Positions 58,879 to 64,000 of a stretch of 64,000 nt of DNA are shown here, piece after piece (positions within the stretch are counted from its first letter, which is position 1; each line of letters opens with the position of its first letter). Origin of the DNA: Alphaproteobacteria bacterium (GTDB taxonomy: Bacteria; Pseudomonadota; Alphaproteobacteria; UBA8366; Aestuariispiraceae); contig JAWPMN010000001.1 in NCBI GenBank assembly GCA_033344895.1, positions 744,001 through 808,000 on the forward strand, written 5' to 3'. Position numbers and translations under genes: made by a program. The notes beneath the pieces are model-generated. The model made no database searches. It had not been told where the DNA came from and saw only the letters and a program-made list of their open reading frames with translations.

Positions 58879-59439
58879 ATGTCGCGGGACACTTTCCTCT
58901 CCCTCTGCCTGGCAAACCGGTTCAATGTCGAAATCCTGCGCCGGCTGGATGTCATGCCGCCCGGAACCTGGCTGACTTCCGGATGCCTGGTTCAGCCGGT
59001 CTGGAACCGAAACGCTGGCCGTGCGGCCGAAGCGGACATAGCGGATTACGACCTGATCTACCTGGACCCGGATCGATCCTGGGAGGCCGAAGACCGGGTC
59101 ATCCGCCGCGCCGCCGACCTGTTCGCCGATCTTCCGATCCGCGTGCAGGTCCGCAATCAGGCCCGTGTCCCGATCTGGTACCGCGAGAAATTCGGCATCC
59201 CCTATCCGCCCGTTCGGGAAGCCCAGCATGCCGTACTGCGATTCCCGTCCAAAACCACGGCCATTGCCCTCACTCGCGGGCCCACGGGCAAGCCGGTTCT
59301 CTACGCCCCGTTCGGCGTCGGCAATGCCCTGCGCGGCCGGATCGTTCCGAACCACCGCCTGAACATTCCATCTGTCTATGCCGAGAAGGCGGGGCGATGG
59401 ACGACAATCTGGCCCGACCTTGTCGTCCAGCCCTGGTAG
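58879..59439 (+). CDS. NTP_transf_6 family nucleotidyltransferase
   Basis: This is a 186-residue protein of the NTP_transf_6 (former DUF925) family. The clear signature is RRLDVMPPGTWLTSGCLVQPVWN, followed by DYDLIYLDPDRSWEAEDRVIRRA, which carries the metal-binding acidic residues. RVQVRNQARVPIWYREKFG and the closing FGVGNALRGRIVPN are also typical. Members are predicted nucleotidyltransferases of unknown substrate. The start is placed at the ATG at 58879; an earlier in-frame ATG at 58843 would add 12 residues. Confidence 0.85.
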   Translation: MSRDTFLSLCLANRFNVEILRRLDVMPPGTWLTSGCLVQPVWNRNAGRAAEADIADYDLIYLDPDRSWEAEDRVIRRAADLFADLPIRVQVRNQARVPIWYREKFGIPYPPVREAQHAVLRFPSKTTAIALTRGPTGKPVLYAPFGVGNALRGRIVPNHRLNIPSVYAEKAGRWTTIWPDLVVQPW

Positions 59440-59586
59440 CAGCCGGGAATTGATGCAACCAGAACTACCTACGGTCTCTGGGCAGGCTCGAATGTTGCTG
59501 ATAATCTGGGCGTTCTGGCACTCTATGGGGCATCGGGCGCCCACAGCCGGACAATCCAAACGTTATCGGGGAGGATAGCTTTGGAC

Positions 59587-60990
59587 ATGCAAACAGAGAC
59601 GGACGAGTTAGACCGGATCAATCTGAAGAGCCTGCTGAAGCACGCCCATATCGGCGTGGTCATTCACCGGCTGGATACATCCATCGTCTATGCCAATCCG
59701 ACCGCGCTGAAACTGCTGGACATGAACTACAACCAGGTCATCGGCCGGGATGCCTATGACCCCGGCTGGTACTTCATCGACGAATACCAACAGAAGATTC
59801 CGATCGACGCCTATCCGGTGAAGCAGGTCCTGAACACCGGAAAACCCCTGATCAACGAGATGATCGGTCAGTACAGCCCGGCCACGCGTGAGGTAAACTG
59901 GTTCCTGGTGAACGCCTATCCGGAAGTCGGGGAGGAGTTCGGCGGCGAAGGCTTCATCATCGTCACATTCAACGAGATCACGGCGCGCCGGCATCTGTTC
60001 TCCTACCGCGACGTCATCGAAAATACCCGCGACGTCGTCATCGTAACCGACTCGGATAGCGTGAAGGCACCGTTCGGTCCCCAGATCGTCTTCGTCAACC
60101 GCGCCTTCGAGGAACTGACTGGGTTCACGGCGGAGGAGGCAATCGGCGAGACACCCAGAATCCTGCAGGGGCGGGGAACGGACGAGGAGTGCCGCAAGCG
60201 CATTCGCAAGGCCCTAGAAAAACACCAGCCGATCCGCGAGGTCATCCTGAACTATACCAAGACAGGAAAACCCTACTGGCTGGACATGGACATCTTTCCA
60301 CTGCGCAATCAGTTCGGAAAGGTGACGCATTTCGCGGCGATCGAACGCGACGTCACGGACCAGACCTATTACGCCGATCAGCTTTCCAAGCGGAACGAGG
60401 ATCTGCGACAGTTGAAGCACAGCCTGGAAGAACTGGTGTCGGAGAAAACGAAGGAGTTGCGCGACGCCAACTACTCGCTGCAGCGCATGGCCCATTACGA
60501 TGAACTGACCGGCATTCCCAACCGCCGCTGCTTCCTGGATCAGGTGAAGAAGCAATGCGCCATGGCCGCCCGCTACGAACGGCTGGTCGCCATCGGGATG
60601 ATCGACCTGGACCATTTCAAGAAGATCAACGACGCCCATGGCCACGATGCCGGGGATGCCGTCCTGAACGAGACCGCCCGGCGCCTGCGCAAATTCTTCC
60701 GTGCCGAGGACAATTTCGGTCGCATGGGGGGCGAGGAATTCGCCTTCGCGGTGCTGGTCAACAACGCCGAGGCCGCCGAAGGGATGTGCCGCCGCCTTGT
60801 GTCGGGCTACGCGGCCGAACCGGTAACGGTCGGCGATACCGAAATCTCTGTCTCAATGAGCGTCGGTGTCTTCGTGGCCCCTTCCCCGAAACCGCAGATC
60901 GATATCGAAGAGGCCCTGAAAAAGGCGGATTCGGCCTTGTATGATGCCAAGAAGGCCGGCCGGAACCAGGCCCTGCGCTGGACCGGTTGA
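59587..60990 (+). CDS. PAS-PAS-GGDEF diguanylate cyclase
   Basis: This is a 467-residue soluble signalling enzyme. Two PAS domains (about 15-130 and 140-265, the second with FEELTGFTAEEAIGETPRILQG and HFAAIERDVTD, a PAS-PAC of LOV-like type but without the photo-active cysteine context) are linked by a coiled coil (about 265-300) to a GGDEF domain. Its active site is GGEEF with the RxxD inhibitory site (RAED) five residues earlier. It makes c-di-GMP with product inhibition. The start may be the TTG at 59581, which is better placed from GGGGAGG; the ATG at 59587 is used here. Confidence 0.9.
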   Translation: MQTETDELDRINLKSLLKHAHIGVVIHRLDTSIVYANPTALKLLDMNYNQVIGRDAYDPGWYFIDEYQQKIPIDAYPVKQVLNTGKPLINEMIGQYSPATREVNWFLVNAYPEVGEEFGGEGFIIVTFNEITARRHLFSYRDVIENTRDVVIVTDSDSVKAPFGPQIVFVNRAFEELTGFTAEEAIGETPRILQGRGTDEECRKRIRKALEKHQPIREVILNYTKTGKPYWLDMDIFPLRNQFGKVTHFAAIERDVTDQTYYADQLSKRNEDLRQLKHSLEELVSEKTKELRDANYSLQRMAHYDELTGIPNRRCFLDQVKKQCAMAARYERLVAIGMIDLDHFKKINDAHGHDAGDAVLNETARRLRKFFRAEDNFGRMGGEEFAFAVLVNNAEAAEGMCRRLVSGYAAEPVTVGDTEISVSMSVGVFVAPSPKPQIDIEEALKKADSALYDAKKAGRNQALRWTG

Positions 60991-60997
60991 CCCGCCG

Positions 60998-62062
60998 TCA
61001 GGCCGACAACAGGGCCTGCATCGTTGCGACGGCTTCCTCCACCTGCGGGCGGGTGACATCCAGGTGGGTGACCGCCCGCATGGTACGCTTGTCGAAGGCT
61101 CCGATTCGGATGCCTTTCTTCATCAGGGCATCCGATATCCCGGGAGCGTCCAGTCGCGCACCGTCCGTCACGTAAAACAGGACGATGTTGCTGTGGACGG
61201 TTGTCGGGTCCAGATCGATACCGGGCAGGCCCGCAATACCCTCCGCGAAGAGCTTCGCATTGGCATTGTCGTCCGCCAGCCGCTCGACATTGTGGTCCAG
61301 CGCGTAAAGCCCTGCCGCGGCAAGATAACCGGACTGGCGCAGGGCGCCCCCCATGCGTTGCTTCACCCGCCAGGCCTCGGAAATGAACTCCCGCGATCCG
61401 GCCAGTACCGCACCGATCGGACAGCCCAGCCCTTTTGACAGGTCGATCCAGACACTGTCGGTCGCCGCCGCGATCCGTGACGCCGGAACGTCCAGCGCGG
61501 CAACCGCGTTCATCAGCCGTGCGCCATCCATATGAAGGGCGCAATCCTTGTCCCGCGCCAGTTTGCCCAGCGCATCCAGACGGTCCACCGGCCAAACGGC
61601 TCCGCCCCCCAGATTGGCCGTCTGTTCCACCTCGATCAGGGTCACACGGGGCGCGTAGCGATTGCTGCGCGGCGGAATGGCAGCCTCCGCCTGTGCCACC
61701 GAATAGACACCGCGCTCTCCGTCGACCGGCAGGATGTTGGCGCCCGCGGTCGCCCCGGCCCCGCCGCCTTCGAAGCCGATGATATGGGCGGTCCGGTCCG
61801 CAACGACCGCATCGCCGGGGCGGCAATGAATCTGCAGGGCGATCTGATTGCACATTGTTCCCGACGGCAGAAACACCGCCGCGTCCTTGCCCAGCAGGTC
61901 GGCCACCCGCTCCTCCAGCAACAGGGTGGTCGGGTCCTCCTTCGCCTGCTCGTCACCGGTCGCGGCCTCCGCCATTGCGGCCAGCATGGCGGCCGACGGA
62001 CGGGTCTTCGTGTCGCTGTAGAGTTCGATGCGGATGTCGTTTGCACGCGTGCTGCCGGCCAT
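60998..62062 (-). CDS. Threonine aldolase (low-specificity type)
   Basis: This is a 354-residue PLP enzyme splitting threonine or allo-threonine into glycine and acetaldehyde. The family pattern is IELYSDTKTRPSAAMLAAMAEA at the start, then GDEQAKEDPTTLLLEERVADLLGKDAAVFLPSGTMCNQIAL, the PLP Asp/Arg region HMDGARLMNA and the Schiff-base lysine in IDLSKGLGCPIGAVL (about 200-214). Stereospecificity (L-allo or low-specificity) is not clear. It is a leftward single gene with its stop 8 bp from the cyclase stop (convergent). Confidence 0.9.
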   Translation of the reverse strand: MAGSTRANDIRIELYSDTKTRPSAAMLAAMAEAATGDEQAKEDPTTLLLEERVADLLGKDAAVFLPSGTMCNQIALQIHCRPGDAVVADRTAHIIGFEGGGAGATAGANILPVDGERGVYSVAQAEAAIPPRSNRYAPRVTLIEVEQTANLGGGAVWPVDRLDALGKLARDKDCALHMDGARLMNAVAALDVPASRIAAATDSVWIDLSKGLGCPIGAVLAGSREFISEAWRVKQRMGGALRQSGYLAAAGLYALDHNVERLADDNANAKLFAEGIAGLPGIDLDPTTVHSNIVLFYVTDGARLDAPGISDALMKKGIRIGAFDKRTMRAVTHLDVTRPQVEEAVATMQALLSA

Positions 62063-62108
62063 GGAAACCCCTGTTTCTGTATGGATTTATTGTTCTGAAA
62101 TGACGTGG

Positions 62109-62552
62109 CTACTCAGGATCGACGGCCAGTCCCGCAGACCGGATGCCGGCCACGGCATTGGCTTCATCGTATTCTCCGGCCTCACCCGCCACGCCCACGG
62201 CCCCCATCACGGAACCGTCGGTATCGCGAATGAACACACCGCCGCGGGTCGCGATCAGCGGCATTCCCATGCGTTCCATCGAGACCCGGCTGATGCCTTC
62301 GAACCATGTTGGCCACTGCTCTGCCATGTCCATCAAGGCGGCGGTCGATTTGCCATAGGCGATGCAGGTCTGTGCCTTGGCCTGGGCAATATGGCCCAGC
62401 AACGGTGGCGCACCGCCTTCCCGTTCGAACGCCAGCAGATGTCCGCCCGCATCACAGACGGCAACGGCCAGTCGACGTTCCGGCGAAGATCGTGGGGCGG
62501 AAAGCGCCTGATCGATAATGATCCGCGCCTGTGCCAGCGTGACGGACCGCAT
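62109..62552 (-). CDS. GlcG/HbpS-family heme-binding-like protein
   Basis: This is a 147-residue protein of the GlcG/HbpS family. It has LTLAQARIIIDQALSAPR-type helix, LAVAVCDAGGHLLAFEREGGAP, KAQTCIAYGKST, and the C-terminal GGVFIRDTDGSVMGAVGVAGEAGEYDEANAVAGI. Members oligomerise, and some bind heme or corrinoid-type ligands; many accompany catabolic operons. The ATG at 62550-62552 has GGGAGGTG upstream. It lies 46 bp before the threonine-aldolase start on the same strand and may be cotranscribed with it. Confidence 0.88.
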   Translation of the reverse strand: MRSVTLAQARIIIDQALSAPRSSPERRLAVAVCDAGGHLLAFEREGGAPPLLGHIAQAKAQTCIAYGKSTAALMDMAEQWPTWFEGISRVSMERMGMPLIATRGGVFIRDTDGSVMGAVGVAGEAGEYDEANAVAGIRSAGLAVDPE

Positions 62553-62673
62553 GGTCACCTCCCGTGTCGCGTTATCGTATTTTTCTGGAACGTTGAGGAG
62601 GAAGTACCAATGTGTCAAACAGAACCGCCCCGGCGAAATCGAGACCGGACACAGCGACGGAGTGCTGCCAGAT

Positions 62674-63045
62674 ATGTTGGGACCGATCGACACGGTGCGC
62701 CTGTTCACCGTCAATCTGGAAAGATCCCTGGAGTTCTATCGGGACAAGCTGGGCATGACGCCCGCCGTTTCGGACGAAGGCGTCGCGATCTTCGACACGG
62801 GATCTGCAAAGCTGATGCTGGAGGCGCTGGAACCGGGCAGCGAGGAAGCCGAAGATCTGGCCGGCCGTTTCACCGGCCTGTCCTTTGCCGTTCAGGATAT
62901 CCGGGCGGCATTTGCCGAACTGGAAGGCAAGGGCGTGCCCTTTGACGGGCGCCCGGAAATTCAACCCTGGGGCGGTGCGCTGGCGCATTTCTTTGACCCG
63001 GACGGCAACGTTCTGACCCTCGTGCAGTATCCGCTGCCGGACTGA
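62674..63045 (+). CDS. Glyoxalase/VOC-fold protein
   Basis: This is a 123-residue protein with two beta-alpha-beta-beta-beta modules of the vicinal oxygen chelate fold: TVRLFTVNLERSLEFYRDKLGMTPAV in the first, and GLSFAVQDIRAAFAELEGKGVPF then GGALAHFFDPDGNVLTLVQ in the second. The first expected metal His is not conserved (Arg in TVRLF), while the second-module HFFDPDGN is kept. Function (glyoxalase, dioxygenase or resistance-type) is open. The start is the ATG at 62674. It is followed 7 bp later by the adenylate-cyclase gene. Confidence 0.8.
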   Translation: MLGPIDTVRLFTVNLERSLEFYRDKLGMTPAVSDEGVAIFDTGSAKLMLEALEPGSEEAEDLAGRFTGLSFAVQDIRAAFAELEGKGVPFDGRPEIQPWGGALAHFFDPDGNVLTLVQYPLPD

Positions 63046-63052
63046 GCGGGTC

Positions 63053-64000
63053 ATGCGCCGGGGACTGGATGCGCAGAACATTTTCGCCCGGGAGCGGGTC
63101 GCCTCCACCCGGCTTGCCATGCTGGGCCGTCTGGCCGTTCTGGCCGCCATCGCCATCTGGCTCGGCGTAACCCGGAACCCGCCCGTGGTCTACCACACGC
63201 TGGGCGCCTGCATGCTGTTCGCGCTGATCACCGGGCTGCATTACCGGCTGGCGCCTTGCTACGCGCAGATGCGATGGCTGCCCTACGTCCTCTACGGCCT
63301 CGACGTGGCGCTGGTGATCGGTGGAATCGCCCTGTCGCTGCTGCTGTTCTTCGACCATGTGCCGCCGGGCATGGTCTATCATTTCAACTATTTTCCGTAT
63401 TTCTTCCTGGTGCTGATCAGTACGGGAATGAGCCTGTCACCCCGGGTCGTGCTGTGGACCGGGCTGTGCATTGTCGCCGGCTGGATGATGCTGTTCCTGG
63501 CGATCGACCACCCGGGCAGCCTGGATTGGAATGACATCCCGCCGGACGCGACGGGGCAGGAGTTCCTGTCCTATATCCTGTCGACGGAATGGACCGGTGG
63601 ATTCGGACGCATACAGGAGTCCATCGTCATTCTGGCAACGGCTGGCATCCTGAGCCTGATCGTCTATCGCGCGCGCCGCCTGGTCGCGCGTCAGATCGAA
63701 TCGGAAAAGGGCCGGCAGGCGGTGCGGGAGGCCTTCGGGCAATATGTCCCCGACACCGTTGCCGATGCGATGATCGCATCCGGCGGCATCCTGCCCCCGG
63801 AGCAGCGACGGGCGACGGTTCTGTTCTGCGACCTGGCCGGCTTCACGGCAATGACGCAACGGCTCGGCCCGGAACGGACGGTCGCGGTCCTGAACGACTA
63901 TTTCGATGGTGTTGCGGCGTGTATCGGCAAACATGGCGGGATCATCACCCAGTATCAGGGGGATGCCGCCCTGGCGGTCTTCAATGCCCCGACCGACCTG
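63053..64000 (+). CDS. Membrane class III adenylate cyclase (3' end missing)
   Basis: The frame is open from the ATG at 63053 to the window end (316 codons). The N-terminal part (about 20-225) holds six hydrophobic segments, a membrane domain. A QAVREAFGQYVPDTVADAMI hinge is typical of AcyC-type cyclases (about 231-250). The catalytic domain begins VLFCDLAGFTAMTQRLGPERTVAVLNDYFDGV (first metal Asp near 270), and GGIITQYQGDAALAVFN carries the second metal Asp. The remainder with substrate-specifying residues lies outside the window. It would make cAMP at the inner membrane. Confidence 0.88.
   Translation, partial: MRRGLDAQNIFARERVASTRLAMLGRLAVLAAIAIWLGVTRNPPVVYHTLGACMLFALITGLHYRLAPCYAQMRWLPYVLYGLDVALVIGGIALSLLLFFDHVPPGMVYHFNYFPYFFLVLISTGMSLSPRVVLWTGLCIVAGWMMLFLAIDHPGSLDWNDIPPDATGQEFLSYILSTEWTGGFGRIQESIVILATAGILSLIVYRARRLVARQIESEKGRQAVREAFGQYVPDTVADAMIASGGILPPEQRRATVLFCDLAGFTAMTQRLGPERTVAVLNDYFDGVAACIGKHGGIITQYQGDAALAVFNAPTDL

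Overview
The window is high-GC DNA from an alphaproteobacterium. The mix of genes (GcrA-type regulators, a UbiH-family hydroxylase, GlnK-AmtB, ETF-ubiquinone oxidoreductase, a BCCT transporter, PAS_5-type small proteins and a solo DnaB-like helicase) looks like a free-living, probably marine, Rhodospirillales-type organism. That placement is inference; no rRNA is present.

Positions 1 to about 17,730 are the right-hand part of a temperate prophage. A tyrosine integrase (16543-17646) ends 83 bp from the 3' end of an intact tRNA-Gly(GCC), the presumed attachment gene. The left end lies outside the window: the first 35 bases are the start of a P27-type small terminase, so packaging and structural genes lie further left. 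A leftward operon (about 8.9 kb down to 0) carries a Cro-like protein, HTH proteins, a ParB-type protein, a GcrA homologue, a DnaA-domain-IV-like protein, DnaB and a replication-initiator-like protein with palindromic iterons inside its own gene. A C1-like repressor lies divergently. A locus of PAS-like, GNAT-like and WYL-TerB genes sits between repeated copies of the same operator. A rightward train of small genes, an HD phosphohydrolase and a C5 cytosine methyltransferase leads to the integrase.

From 18.0 to 29.5 kb are core genes: editing deacylase, thioredoxin-TPR chaperone, Lon-like LAN protein, Trm112 and DUF971 proteins, glutathione transferase, UbiH-type hydroxylase, glnK-amtB with a sigma-54 promoter, an aminotransferase, ftsK and lolA. 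From 29.6 to 32.4 kb is an unusual translationally coupled cassette: a LysM/peptidoglycan-binding protein, an unknown two-part protein and a ComEC-like metallo-beta-lactamase protein. It resembles a secreted-effector module.

From 32.5 to 53.8 kb, metabolism dominates. A GMC dehydrogenase, a Rieske oxygenase and a GlxA/GbdR-like AraC regulator form a choline/betaine-type locus. ETF-QO, a BCCT transporter and a dimethylglycine/sarcosine dehydrogenase nearby could complete the route. Between them are a uracil-DNA glycosylase, a SulP transporter with a universal stress protein, a flavin disulfide reductase and an FNT channel.

From 53.8 to 64 kb are a ccdAB toxin-antitoxin pair between dispersed intergenic repeats, a divergent AroQ, small exported proteins, a MarR regulator with a cysteine cluster, a PAS-GGDEF cyclase, a threonine aldolase, a GlcG-family protein, a glyoxalase-fold protein and the first 316 codons of a membrane class III adenylate cyclase that runs off the right edge.
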